Source: Muribaculaceae bacterium
GTDB taxonomy: Bacteria; Bacteroidota; Bacteroidia; Bacteroidales; Muribaculaceae
DNA: 64,000 nucleotides
Reading direction: 5' to 3'
Assembly: GCA_017557625.1 (NCBI GenBank)
Contig: JAFYYG010000066.1
Span: 62,001 to 126,000 of the forward strand
Shown here: one piece after another, positions 51,666 through 59,676 of the stretch
Layout: each line of letters begins with the position of its first letter
Numbering within the stretch: the first letter of the stretch is position 1
Program-made: the position numbers and the translations under genes
Notes under the pieces: model-generated
The model's input: the letters and a program-made list of their open reading frames with translations, nothing else
Told to the model about the DNA's origin: nothing
Database searches by the model: none

Positions 51666-52877
51666 ATGATTGACTACGAAGACAATGGATTCGACTTAGA
51701 GAATCAAGACTTAGACATGGAAGAGAACCAGGATTTTTTAGATGAACCATTCTATGATGAGGACAACCAGGAAGGCCTCATCGATCCCGACGAGGTAGAA
51801 GGGGAGATGAGTTTTGTTGATATGGACGGTGATGGACACACCGAGACCACAATTGTTGATTATGACATGGACGGTGACGGATATGCCGAGACACATGAGG
51901 TGCATTCTGACCTTGATAACGATGGAATTGACGATTATCACGCTATTTTTCAGGAAGTAGACACTAACAACTCAGGTGAGATGGACACCATGTTTGCCGA
52001 GATAGACAGCGATGGCGACATGGTGCCTGACAAAGCGGTAAAATACAACGATTATGATCAGGATGGTGTTTACGACAATGTGAAAGTATATAGCGATACC
52101 GATGGAGATGAGCAACTTGATGTTGTAGAGAAGCATTTTGATAGCGACGGCGATGGCATTATCGACACCACCGAGGTTTATGTTGACGAAACTGGTGATG
52201 GTTTTACCGATTATCATGTGATGTATGATTTTGATGAAGAAACCAATCTGGTTGTACTCGCCGATGACTATGATTTTGACTATGACGATGTTTATTATGC
52301 AGATTTGGAGCAATATGACCCATCTACAGTATCCGACCCCGACATGATCCTTGGAGATCCCGAAGAGTCGTTGGATTATTGGGAGTATCAGGGAGAGGAT
52401 GGTCCTTGCGCCCTCTATGCTCAGATGTTTGTCATAGAGGAACTCTCTGGAGTGGACATTGATATCGATGACTTCATCAATGAGGCCACTGAGAACGGAT
52501 GGTATGAAGACGGTGAAGGAACACCTATTCTCAACATGAACCAGATGCTCGACTACTATGATATAGATAATGAGATGGGCTTCAACAAGTCGATGGACGA
52601 CATTGTAGAGTGCCTCAGCGATGGTGGCAAGGTTATCGTATCGGTTGATGCAGCACAAATTTGGTATGGAGAAGATACCGACATATTCTCTCCAATGAGT
52701 GGTGCCAACCACGCAGTAGAGGTTATTGGCATTGACAACAGTGACCCCGACAACCCCATGGTGATCCTCAACGATTCGGGACATCCCAATGGACAGGGCG
52801 AGATGGTGCCTCTTGATGTGTTTGAGAACGCTTGGAACGAAGGCGACCGCCAGATGATAGTTTGCTATCCCAGCTAA
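51666..52877 (+). CDS. Asp-rich calcium-repeat protein with C39-like cysteine peptidase domain
   Basis: This 403-residue acidic protein starts MIDYEDNGFDLEN without a signal peptide. Residues 45-215 are a string of EF-hand/TSP3-like calcium loops (DMDGDGHTET, DYDMDGDGYAET, DLDNDGIDD, DSDGDGIID). The C-terminal domain has a papain-type layout: YQGEDGPCALYAQ with an oxyanion Gln and Cys248, GANHAVEVIGID with His349, and ILNDSG with Asn369/Asp370. This matches the Peptidase_C39_2 group. Calcium loops normally act outside the cell, so absence of a Sec signal is striking and suggests another export route or a cytosolic role. A 176-residue gene follows after 50 nt and may encode a partner. Confidence 0.82.
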   Translation: MIDYEDNGFDLENQDLDMEENQDFLDEPFYDEDNQEGLIDPDEVEGEMSFVDMDGDGHTETTIVDYDMDGDGYAETHEVHSDLDNDGIDDYHAIFQEVDTNNSGEMDTMFAEIDSDGDMVPDKAVKYNDYDQDGVYDNVKVYSDTDGDEQLDVVEKHFDSDGDGIIDTTEVYVDETGDGFTDYHVMYDFDEETNLVVLADDYDFDYDDVYYADLEQYDPSTVSDPDMILGDPEESLDYWEYQGEDGPCALYAQMFVIEELSGVDIDIDDFINEATENGWYEDGEGTPILNMNQMLDYYDIDNEMGFNKSMDDIVECLSDGGKVIVSVDAAQIWYGEDTDIFSPMSGANHAVEVIGIDNSDPDNPMVILNDSGHPNGQGEMVPLDVFENAWNEGDRQMIVCYPS

Positions 52878-52927
52878 TGAGTTTTCGCGTGAATATTAAC
52901 TAATTAAAGACAATAAAAAACAAAGAT

Positions 52928-53458
52928 ATGAAAACAAAGTTTTCCACCGAGAAATTTCTCAACGAGTTTAAGAACAGCAAACCTGTGCAAGCGATAATTC
53001 CGCTGGGGTATGTGCCCAATCTTCCCATCATCACTTCGGTTAATGGCCAACTCTGCATACATGTGCCATTAATGAGATACATGGTCACTGGTGTGGTTGA
53101 CAAGACTCTCGTCTTTCCAGTGAGATATGTGTTCACCGTTACCATACCCGAAGGTGCGGTAATCAGCTATGAGGACCTTGCTTACAATGGCAAGTTTGTC
53201 AATGTTGATTTCTCAAAGCCTGTGGGCACCTTCCGCCATGACGCCGTCAAGAACCTCAACAAGGATGAGTATGCTGCTGTGCGTAGTAAGCTCTTTGCCG
53301 AATATGACAAGATGATTGACTTCCTGGCAAATAGCGCTGAATATGCCGAGACCGATAAGCAAGTATTCATGGCACTGCTCAACCAGGTTCTCGAGCCATC
53401 GTTGAAACCCTTCTATCATGCGATAGACAGCAACTTTGCAAAGAGGTTTATAAAATAA
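52928..53458 (+). CDS. Hypothetical cytosolic protein downstream of the C39-like peptidase
   Basis: This 176-residue protein has no signal peptide. Its N-terminal half is beta-rich (IIPLGYVPNLPIITSVNGQLCIHVPLM, within 23-50) and its C-terminal half helical (YAAVRSKLFAEYDKMIDFLANS). I do not recognise the family. Placement 50 nt after the peptidase gene suggests an operon. It could be a chaperone or inhibitor, by analogy with other effector pairs, but nothing in the sequence proves this. Confidence 0.65.
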   Translation: MKTKFSTEKFLNEFKNSKPVQAIIPLGYVPNLPIITSVNGQLCIHVPLMRYMVTGVVDKTLVFPVRYVFTVTIPEGAVISYEDLAYNGKFVNVDFSKPVGTFRHDAVKNLNKDEYAAVRSKLFAEYDKMIDFLANSAEYAETDKQVFMALLNQVLEPSLKPFYHAIDSNFAKRFIK

Positions 53459-53526
53459 AGACTTTTAGATAGCATAACTATGAATGGCTAGGAGTGGCTT
53501 GGAAAGCTGTTCCTAGTCGTTCTTGG

Positions 53527-53558
53527 TTTGTGGGCTTGTGAAAATGTTGTAACTTTGC
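53527..53558 (+). promoter_or_regulatory. Promoter of the uvrA-like gene
   Basis: TTTG (53527-53530), 19 nt, TAACTTTGC (53550-53558) is a textbook Bacteroides promoter. It also excludes the longer open frame starting at 53528. Confidence 0.88.
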
Positions 53559-53578
53559 AGTTCAAAAGCAATAAAATA

Positions 53579-55840
53579 ATGGACATCGACAAAATCATAA
53601 TTCGTGGAGCTCGGGAGAACAACCTCAAGGACGTGTCGCTTGAGATTCCAAAGCATCAAATCACGGTATTCACTGGCGTGTCGGGCTCGGGGAAGAGTTC
53701 GCTGGTGCTCGACACCATTGCCGCTAAATCGCGGCGGGAGTTGAACGACACCTTCCCGTCGTTTGTGCAGCAGTATCTTCCCAAGTATGGCCGCCCCCAT
53801 GTCGATGCCATTGAGAACCTGCCCATCGCCATCGTCATTGACCAGAAGAAGCCGGCGCAGAACTCGCGCTCCACGGTGGCAACCTATACCGACATCGCCG
53901 CCCTGCTGCGACTACTGTTCTCGCGCGTGGGGCAGCCCTGGGTGGGTTATGCCGAGTCGTTCAGTTTTAACCATCCCGAAGGCAGTTGTCCGCGATGCTC
54001 GGGGCTTGGCGAGATACGCGAGCTCGACATCCACAAACTAGTGGATTTCGACAAGAGCCTCAACGACGAGGACACTATCCATTACATAGCCTTCGGCAAA
54101 GGCGGCTGGCGCTGGATACGCTATGCCCACAGCGGACTTTTCGACCTCGACAAGAAAATCAAGGACTACAGCCCCGAGGAGCTTGACCTGTTCCTTAATA
54201 GTCCGCAGATTCGCCTCAAGAACCCGCCGTCCAACTGGCCCAAGAGCGCAAAATATGAGGGCATCATCCCGCGCATGTACCGCAGCATCATCAACAGCGA
54301 GGAAGGTCTGCTCCATGCCGCCGTGCTCAATCCAATGCTCAACATGGGCGTTTGCCCCGACTGCGCTGGCACCCGCCTGAGCCCCCGTGTGCTCTCGTGC
54401 AAAATTGATGACATCAACATCGCCGAGGCATGCGCCATGTCGATAACTAAACTCAATCAGTGGATAAAAGCTCTCACTTCACCATTGGCGGTTGACTTGA
54501 AGAAGGCTATCAGCGCGCGCTTGACAGCGCTTGAGGAGATAGGACTTGGTTATTTGAGCCTTGACCGTGCCGTTGGCACTCTCTCGGGCGGTGAGGCGCA
54601 GCGTTGCAAGATTGCCAAATATATCAATTCGTCGCTCGCCGACGTGCTTTATATCCTCGATGAACCCAGCACAGGCCTTCACGACCACGACATCGAGAAG
54701 ATGAAGCACTCTGTGCGGCGATTGCGCGACGCTGGCAACACCGTGCTGCTCGTGGAGCATCACAAAGAGATGATTGTCATTGCCGACCACATCGTTGACC
54801 TCGGTCCAGGTCCGGGGAGTAGGGGAGGACAGATAATCTTTGAGGGCAGTTACGACCAACTGCTTCATAGTGGTACCAGTACAGGGCAGATGCTGAGTCA
54901 GCGAGGCGAGTTCAATACCTCGCCCCGCAAGCCGTCGGGATACTTTGCCCTGCGTGACGCCTCGCTCCACAACCTCAAGAACGTGAGCATAGACCTGCCA
55001 CTCGGTATATTTGCTGTGGTGGCTGGTGTGGCGGGCTCGGGAAAGAGTTCGCTCATGGAGTGCTTCCGAAACAATCTTGATGGTATTGTCTATATCAGTC
55101 AGAAAAATATTGGTGTGAGTCTGCGTTCCACGCCGGCGACCTATATGGATGTGGCTCCCGACATCCGCAAGCGTTTTGCCCGTGCCCACAAGATGAAGGG
55201 GCAGTATTTCACATTCAACGGCAAGGGTGGCTGCCCGGTGTGCGGCGGCAAGGGAGTGGTGATTTCGGAGATGGCGTTTATGGACAACATCGAGACCACC
55301 TGCGAGGCGTGCGGTGGACTGCGTTACTCGAAAGAGGCTTTGCAATACACCCTCGACGGCAAGAACATCGCCGAGGTGATGGACCTCTCGGTGCGACGCG
55401 CCAGCGAGTTCTTCGCAGGAACATCAATAGAGGAAAAACTGCGGCCATTGATGATTGTGGGGCTCGACTATTTGCATCTTAATCAGGCGCTGAGCACCCT
55501 CTCGGGTGGTGAGTTGCAGCGCATGAAAATCGCCTCTTATCTGCAAGCCTACACTTCGCCCGAAGAGAATGGCGGCAAGCGCGGCATCTTCATCATCGAC
55601 GAACCCACAGACGGTCTGCATCTCAAGGACGTGCATCATCTCATCGATCTCTTCAACGAGATGGTTGACGAGGGCAACACCGTCTATGTGGTGGAGCACA
55701 ATACCGACGTAATCAAAGCTGCCGACCATGTGATAGAATTAGGACCAGGGGCAGGCGAGGACGGCGGCACCATCATCTATTCAGGCGCGCCGGCAGGTAT
55801 GCCTGAGTGCCACGATTCAGTGACAGCAAAATACCTTTAA
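53579..55840 (+). CDS. Short UvrA-like excinuclease ABC subunit
   Basis: From the ATG at 53579 it has 753 residues, against about 940 for UvrA. Both ABC modules are intact: GVSGSGKSSLVLDTI, LSGGEAQRCKIAKYI, LYILDEPSTGLHD, then GVAGSGKSSLMECF, LSGGELQRMKIASYL, FIIDEPTDGLH. Zinc modules are visible as CPRCSGLG, CPDCAGTRLSP and CPVCGGKG with CEACGGLR. The missing length lies in the inserted domains of the first half, as in UvrA2/drug-resistance-type UvrA paralogues that protect against DNA-binding antibiotics. It is therefore probably a second, accessory UvrA. It is a lone gene with its own promoter and terminator. Confidence 0.9.
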   Translation: MDIDKIIIRGARENNLKDVSLEIPKHQITVFTGVSGSGKSSLVLDTIAAKSRRELNDTFPSFVQQYLPKYGRPHVDAIENLPIAIVIDQKKPAQNSRSTVATYTDIAALLRLLFSRVGQPWVGYAESFSFNHPEGSCPRCSGLGEIRELDIHKLVDFDKSLNDEDTIHYIAFGKGGWRWIRYAHSGLFDLDKKIKDYSPEELDLFLNSPQIRLKNPPSNWPKSAKYEGIIPRMYRSIINSEEGLLHAAVLNPMLNMGVCPDCAGTRLSPRVLSCKIDDINIAEACAMSITKLNQWIKALTSPLAVDLKKAISARLTALEEIGLGYLSLDRAVGTLSGGEAQRCKIAKYINSSLADVLYILDEPSTGLHDHDIEKMKHSVRRLRDAGNTVLLVEHHKEMIVIADHIVDLGPGPGSRGGQIIFEGSYDQLLHSGTSTGQMLSQRGEFNTSPRKPSGYFALRDASLHNLKNVSIDLPLGIFAVVAGVAGSGKSSLMECFRNNLDGIVYISQKNIGVSLRSTPATYMDVAPDIRKRFARAHKMKGQYFTFNGKGGCPVCGGKGVVISEMAFMDNIETTCEACGGLRYSKEALQYTLDGKNIAEVMDLSVRRASEFFAGTSIEEKLRPLMIVGLDYLHLNQALSTLSGGELQRMKIASYLQAYTSPEENGGKRGIFIIDEPTDGLHLKDVHHLIDLFNEMVDEGNTVYVVEHNTDVIKAADHVIELGPGAGEDGGTIIYSGAPAGMPECHDSVTAKYL

Positions 55841-55855
55841 TTAGGACATGATGCA

Positions 55856-55893
55856 AAAATGATGAAAAGGAACCAACTCCTTTTCGTCGTTTT
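55856..55893. terminator. Bidirectional terminator
   Basis: AAAATGATGAAAAGGA and TCCTTTTCGTCGTTTT pair at 14 of 16 positions around a 6-nt loop, between the convergent uvrA-like and outer-membrane genes. Confidence 0.8.
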
Positions 55894-55900
55894 GTGTTGT

Positions 55901-56515
55901 TTAGAATCTTAGTCTGATGCCGCCCGACAGCACACCTTGCTCTCCGAATCCGAGTTCAACGAATCCGCGTAGGTTGCGGTTGCCAACTTCTGCACCAACG
56001 AGCGAAACTTGGAAATTGAAGAGATGGCAGTCGTTGTTTTCCTTAGTGTCGTTGCCGTTAGAGTCTTTTCCGGTGGTTTTGAAGCTGCCGTAAGTGTATC
56101 CGGCTCCAATTTTAGAGTACATTCCCCAATTTGGCTTACGTAGCCAGTTGAATTTCACAGCAGGAATGATTGTGAAGTAATCGCTGGTGCGCTTGCCTGT
56201 TACCTGTTCTTTTTGTATCACATCTTGTTTGTGATGATTGTAAACGCCAATACCTCCCACACCAATCAATGGTGTTACATGGTAGAAATACTCGGCAGAG
56301 AATGGACCTATGAATTTCTCGTTCTGAAAACGTGCTCCAAATATTGCGCCGACCACATTTGAAAACACGTCAAGAACATTAGATGAGCTCACAATTCCAT
56401 AGCCCACAGACAATTCACTCTTGGGCTCATCGTTTGGCTCAAACTCTTGCGCTGTGGCATGAGGGGAAGCGTATAATGCAATGATGGTTAAAGCAATTGC
56501 TATTCTGATTTTCAT
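55901..56515 (-). CDS. Outer-membrane beta-barrel protein
   Basis: This 204-residue protein has a signal peptide (ending ATAQE). The mature part alternates amphipathic strands with Gly/Tyr turns (LIGVGGIGVYNHHK, KIGAGYTYGSFK, LVGAEVGNRNLRGFVELGFG) and ends GGIRLRF, a C-terminal Phe as for barrels. It resembles the small OMP_b-brl group. Its start is 4 nt after the CstA stop, so the two are very probably cotranscribed. A transport link to CstA is possible but not shown. Confidence 0.85.
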   Translation of the reverse strand: MKIRIAIALTIIALYASPHATAQEFEPNDEPKSELSVGYGIVSSSNVLDVFSNVVGAIFGARFQNEKFIGPFSAEYFYHVTPLIGVGGIGVYNHHKQDVIQKEQVTGKRTSDYFTIIPAVKFNWLRKPNWGMYSKIGAGYTYGSFKTTGKDSNGNDTKENNDCHLFNFQVSLVGAEVGNRNLRGFVELGFGEQGVLSGGIRLRF

Positions 56516-56519
56516 ATAC

Positions 56520-57953
56520 TTATCCTATAATTTGCTGGATAATAAACGTTGCGCTCACCACTGTCATGAAGATGGCAGGGATAAGGGTTACCCAGTAGCA
56601 TTTCTTGTACTTGTGCAGGAAGATGGTGATGGTCCACAAAGTGAACACCGAGAGGGTCTGGTTAGACCAGCCAAAGTACTGCCACAGCACGTTGAAACCA
56701 TTGGGATTGGCTTGCTGCCAGATGAGTAGTAGTATTACCGCCGCAAACATAGGCACAGCAATCATCAAACGCTTGGCGATGGGCTTTTGGTCAAATTTCA
56801 GGAAGTCGGCGATAATCAGTCTTGCGCTGCGCAATGCGGTATCGCCGCTGGTGATGGGTGCCGCCACCACGCCGAGCATCGCCAAGATGCCTCCCACAAT
56901 GCCAAGCCAGCTGCTGCACACCAATTTCACCACTGCTGGCGGATTGAAATATTGGATAAGAGTCTTTCCGTCGGTGTTGCCCACTTGTGCGAGGAATTCG
57001 TTTACGGCATCTTGTGGCAGAACGTCGCGCCAGCCACTGCTATAGAAGAACCACGATGACACGGCCGCCCATACTAACGCCACAAAACCCTCGGTAATCA
57101 TAGATCCATAGAACACAGGTCGTCCTAGTTTCTCGCTCTTGAGACAGCGTGCCATAAGTGGACTCTGAGTGGCATGGAAACCACTGATGGCACCACAGGC
57201 AATTGTGATGAACATTGCAGGGAAGAGGGTGTTCTTTGTTAAATAGGCTTTCATGCCCAACAGGTCGGTTCCGTTATGGGTTTGAGCTGTCATCCAGGTG
57301 TCCATGCTGCTGATGTTCCAAATCTCGGGGATGGCAGGCATCTTGATGATAAGGCAAACAAACAAGCCTATCGCCATGAATATCAGTGCTGCGGCAAAGA
57401 CAGGATAAATCTTGCCGATAATCTTGTCAATGGGTAGCAGGGTGGCAATGATGTAATAGCCAAATATGATTATAAACCACATTTTCTCGTTGCCGCCAAT
57501 GCCAGCAAGTATCAAGGCGGGACTATAAACGAATACCGCGCCTACCATCAACAGTAGCAGCATCGAGAATATAAGCATTATGATGCGCATGGCCTTGCCC
57601 AAGTATTTGCCTATCAGCTCAGGAAGGCTGGCACCGTCGTGGCGCAGCGACATCATGCCGCTCAGGTAGTCGTGAACCGAGCCGGCAAAGATGCAGCCCA
57701 GCACTATCCACAGGTAGCTCGCGGGGCCAAACCATGCGCCCATAATGGCACCAAAAATGGGTCCAGTGCCGGCGATGTTCAGGAACTGAATCATAAACAC
57801 TTTCCACGTGGGCATGGCAATATAATCCACTCCATCGGGGTGAGCTAGGGCTGGTGTCTTGCGGTCATCGGGACCGAAAATGCGCTCTATCACGCGACCA
57901 TATATCAAATACCCCAATACCAGGGCAGCGATGCTTATCAAAAATGAAATCAT
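56520..57953 (-). CDS. cstA: CstA family transporter (peptide/pyruvate), short form
   Basis: This 477-residue polytopic protein shows the CstA signatures: GPIFGAIMGAWFGPASYLWIVLG, GSVHDYLSGMMSLRHDGASLPEL, ACGAISGFHATQSPLMARCLK, SGDTALRSARLIIADF and FGWSNQTLSVFTLW. E. coli CstA has about 700 residues; a roughly 480-residue form is usual in Bacteroidota. CstA proteins take up pyruvate and have been linked to peptide use under starvation. A 173-bp inverted-repeat element lies in its leader, between the start codon and a TACTTTTG promoter element at 58157-58164. Confidence 0.92.
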   Translation of the reverse strand: MISFLISIAALVLGYLIYGRVIERIFGPDDRKTPALAHPDGVDYIAMPTWKVFMIQFLNIAGTGPIFGAIMGAWFGPASYLWIVLGCIFAGSVHDYLSGMMSLRHDGASLPELIGKYLGKAMRIIMLIFSMLLLLMVGAVFVYSPALILAGIGGNEKMWFIIIFGYYIIATLLPIDKIIGKIYPVFAAALIFMAIGLFVCLIIKMPAIPEIWNISSMDTWMTAQTHNGTDLLGMKAYLTKNTLFPAMFITIACGAISGFHATQSPLMARCLKSEKLGRPVFYGSMITEGFVALVWAAVSSWFFYSSGWRDVLPQDAVNEFLAQVGNTDGKTLIQYFNPPAVVKLVCSSWLGIVGGILAMLGVVAAPITSGDTALRSARLIIADFLKFDQKPIAKRLMIAVPMFAAVILLLIWQQANPNGFNVLWQYFGWSNQTLSVFTLWTITIFLHKYKKCYWVTLIPAIFMTVVSATFIIQQIIG

Positions 57954-57971
57954 AAGGTAGTAGTTTTTAGG

Positions 57972-58144
57972 GACGTTCTATAAATTCCCGATATGTTCTT
58001 TTTTATTATTGGTCATATTTGGTTTCTTGCTGGCATATTTTGTTTCAAATGCTCGACCTGTAGCCCGCTACTATGTCTTCGCATTTAAACCAATATCTAC
58101 TCAGCAATAAATCCTAATATGACTCAAGCAATTTATAGAACGTC
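57972..58144. repeat. 173-bp element with perfect 15-bp terminal inverted repeats
   Basis: GACGTTCTATAAATT (57972-57986) and AATTTATAGAACGTC (58130-58144) are exact reverse complements. The interior is non-coding. Related right-end sequence occurs at 27561-27589 (GACTTAAGCAATATATATGG then AACGTC), near 28100-28115, and its neighbouring ATAAATCCTAAT block near 41058. This suggests a dispersed MITE-like family. No clear target duplication is visible. Confidence 0.7.
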
Positions 58145-58156
58145 TCATTTGCGGTG

Positions 58157-58164
58157 CAAAAGTA
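58157..58164 (-). promoter_or_regulatory. Candidate cstA promoter element
   Basis: On the minus strand TACTTTTG (then CAC) fits the -7 consensus. It lies 200 nt before the cstA start, upstream of the inverted-repeat element, so the element would be transcribed in the leader. Confidence 0.5.
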
Positions 58165-58219
58165 GTAAAAAGAAATCATTTTTTTAGTAAAAAAGGTGTG
58201 ATAATAAAAAAAAACTGTG

Positions 58220-58228
58220 TAAATTTGC
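58220..58228 (+). promoter_or_regulatory. Promoter element of the small membrane protein gene
   Basis: TAAATTTGC is a perfect -7 element 31 nt before the ATG at 58259. An upstream TTTG is not evident. Confidence 0.6.
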
Positions 58229-58258
58229 ACTTCATTAACCAACAAAGAAAATTAGGAT

Positions 58259-58462
58259 ATGAAAGCTAATTTATACAACGAAGTGGAAGAAACGGTTGAG
58301 CCTATCGACGAGCACAAACTGGCGGTTGCCGAGGAGAAGCCCGAGAAGATTGACGCTCCAAAACCCACTTACTATATTGTTGACTACAAGACTCTGGCTG
58401 TGCCCACTGTTATAGCCCTCGCAATTTTTGCGGCTTGGGCTGTGGCAACGTGGCTGCTCTAA
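58259..58462 (+). CDS. Small tail-anchored membrane protein
   Basis: This 67-residue protein has an acidic N-terminal half (EVEETVEPIDEHKLAVAEEKPEK, 8-30), a short YYIVDYKTLA segment and a C-terminal hydrophobic helix (about 48-67, VPTVIALAIFAAWAVATWLL). It has no signal peptide, so it is probably anchored by its tail with the acidic part in the cytoplasm. A good promoter supports it as a real gene. Function unknown. Confidence 0.7.
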   Translation: MKANLYNEVEETVEPIDEHKLAVAEEKPEKIDAPKPTYYIVDYKTLAVPTVIALAIFAAWAVATWLL

Positions 58463-58550
58463 CTTGTTGCTGCATAAAGCAATGCGGAGGTAGATGAAAT
58501 TTTTTTTGAAAAAAGTGGCGAAAAAGTATTGCCATATCAAAAAAAGTGCT

Positions 58551-58559
58551 TAACTTTGC
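58551..58559 (+). promoter_or_regulatory. tRNA-Arg promoter
   Basis: TAACTTTGC ends 21 nt before the tRNA. TTGCC at 58529-58533 is suitably placed upstream. Confidence 0.7.
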
Positions 58560-58580
58560 AACCGCAAAATGAGAAATGAT

Positions 58581-58654
58581 GGCTCCTTAGCTCAATTGAA
58601 TAGAGCATCTGACTACGGATCAGAAGGTTGCAGGTTTGAATCCTGCAGGAGTCA
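58581..58654 (+). tRNA. tRNA-Arg (anticodon ACG)
   Basis: The 74-nt cloverleaf has acceptor GGCTCCT/AGGAGTC with discriminator A, D arm GCTCAATTGAATAGAGC, anticodon arm TCTGA-CTACGGA-TCAGA and T arm GCAGGTTTGAATCCTGC. CCA is not encoded. A longer open frame runs through it (58569-59474) but is not translated from there. Confidence 0.95.
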
Positions 58655-58660
58655 CAACAG

Positions 58661-58702
58661 GAGAGCCAAGTGCCACAGCAGCAGTTGGTTCTCTTTTTTT
58701 TT
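58661..58702 (+). terminator. Terminator of tRNA-Arg
   Basis: GAGAGCCAA (58661-58669) pairs with TTGGTTCTC (58685-58693), followed by nine T. Confidence 0.88.
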
Positions 58703-58742
58703 AATACATAATTCAAATTCATCTTTATCACCGTTGAATGTT

Positions 58743-59474
58743 ATGAAAATCTCGTTTAGAATATTATCTATAATGCTTCTTGTGGCTATGTTCAGCGGCA
58801 TGGCTCAAGCGCAGTATTTTACCGACCGCAAGCACGACGAGGGCACCGACACGCTCATGGTGTATAACTCGTGGCATTCTATCTTCTATGAGGGCCCCGA
58901 CACGATAGCGGTCAACCCCAATGTGGAAATCTACTCGCCTTTCCAGTATAAGTTCAAACCCACCGAGAAAGACCGCAAGCCGCTGTCGAAGATGATTGAG
59001 AAGCAGAGTGTGGCGGTGGCAATCGGTGACTCGGTGTGGCTCGTCAATAGCAAGTATCTTAAAGACAATTTTCAAGGCGGCTACAACAAGTATTTCAATG
59101 ACTATCTGCCTCTATATTTCTGCGAGAAGATTGCTTTTTTCCAGTATATCGCTACCGAGATAGATTATCTTGGCGCCGAGATAGACAACTTCGAGAATCT
59201 GCAGTACTATGTGGGAGTGGGGCGCAGCAGTGTGTTTGAATACCCCATGGGAATTGCCGATGTAGCCCACTTTGTCATTGACCTTGAGAACAAAACAGTT
59301 TTTTTAGTAGATAAAAACTATCTACTGTTCCTCCTTGAGCGCTATCCCGACATGAAGCGGCGATTTGAGATGATGCAGGGACAGAATGAGTTTTACATGA
59401 TCAACGAGTTCTTCTGGGACTATGTGGACCGCATCAGTCAAGACCCGTACGCACCAGATTTAGTTCAGCCTTAA
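58743..59474 (+). CDS. Exported protein of unknown function
   Basis: The ATG at 58743 gives a signal peptide (MKISFRILSIMLLVAMFSGMAQAQ). Upstream in-frame sequence is tRNA-Arg. The 243-residue protein is rich in aromatic and acidic residues (YNSWHSIFYEGPDTIAV, KYFNDYLPLYFCEKIAFFQY, EFFWDYVDRISQDPY) with no motif I recognise. A small hairpin GGGACTTTTTAGTCCC follows the stop (59488-59503). It is probably periplasmic or surface-exposed. Function unknown. Confidence 0.78.
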   Translation: MKISFRILSIMLLVAMFSGMAQAQYFTDRKHDEGTDTLMVYNSWHSIFYEGPDTIAVNPNVEIYSPFQYKFKPTEKDRKPLSKMIEKQSVAVAIGDSVWLVNSKYLKDNFQGGYNKYFNDYLPLYFCEKIAFFQYIATEIDYLGAEIDNFENLQYYVGVGRSSVFEYPMGIADVAHFVIDLENKTVFLVDKNYLLFLLERYPDMKRRFEMMQGQNEFYMINEFFWDYVDRISQDPYAPDLVQP

Positions 59475-59549
59475 AAGGCTATTGAGAGGGACTTTTTAGT
59501 CCCTTGCTTATTGTTTTTGGTGGTTTTTCTGTTTTTTTCTTTAAAATTG

Positions 59550-59580
59550 TTTGCCATTATTAAAATAATGTGTACTTTTG
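59550..59580 (+). promoter_or_regulatory. Promoter of the secreted starch-binding-like gene
   Basis: TTTG (59550-59553), 19 nt, TACTTTTG (59573-59580) matches the consensus. It implies a leader of about 90 nt. Confidence 0.85.
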
Positions 59581-59676
59581 TTAGTTGATTAGGCGGAATA
59601 ATGACTGTCTGCTTTTATTAACACTTAAAATGATAATTAGTTATTAACTTTTTTATTAACCAAAATTTCAGCTATT

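Noticed and set aside
51666..52877. C39 bacteriocin-processing transporter
   Set aside because: Only the peptidase-like domain is present, with no ABC or membrane domain, and the N-terminus is made of calcium loops.
58569..58742. N-terminal extension of the exported protein at 58743
   Set aside because: This stretch is tRNA-Arg and its terminator. The signal peptide begins at 58743.
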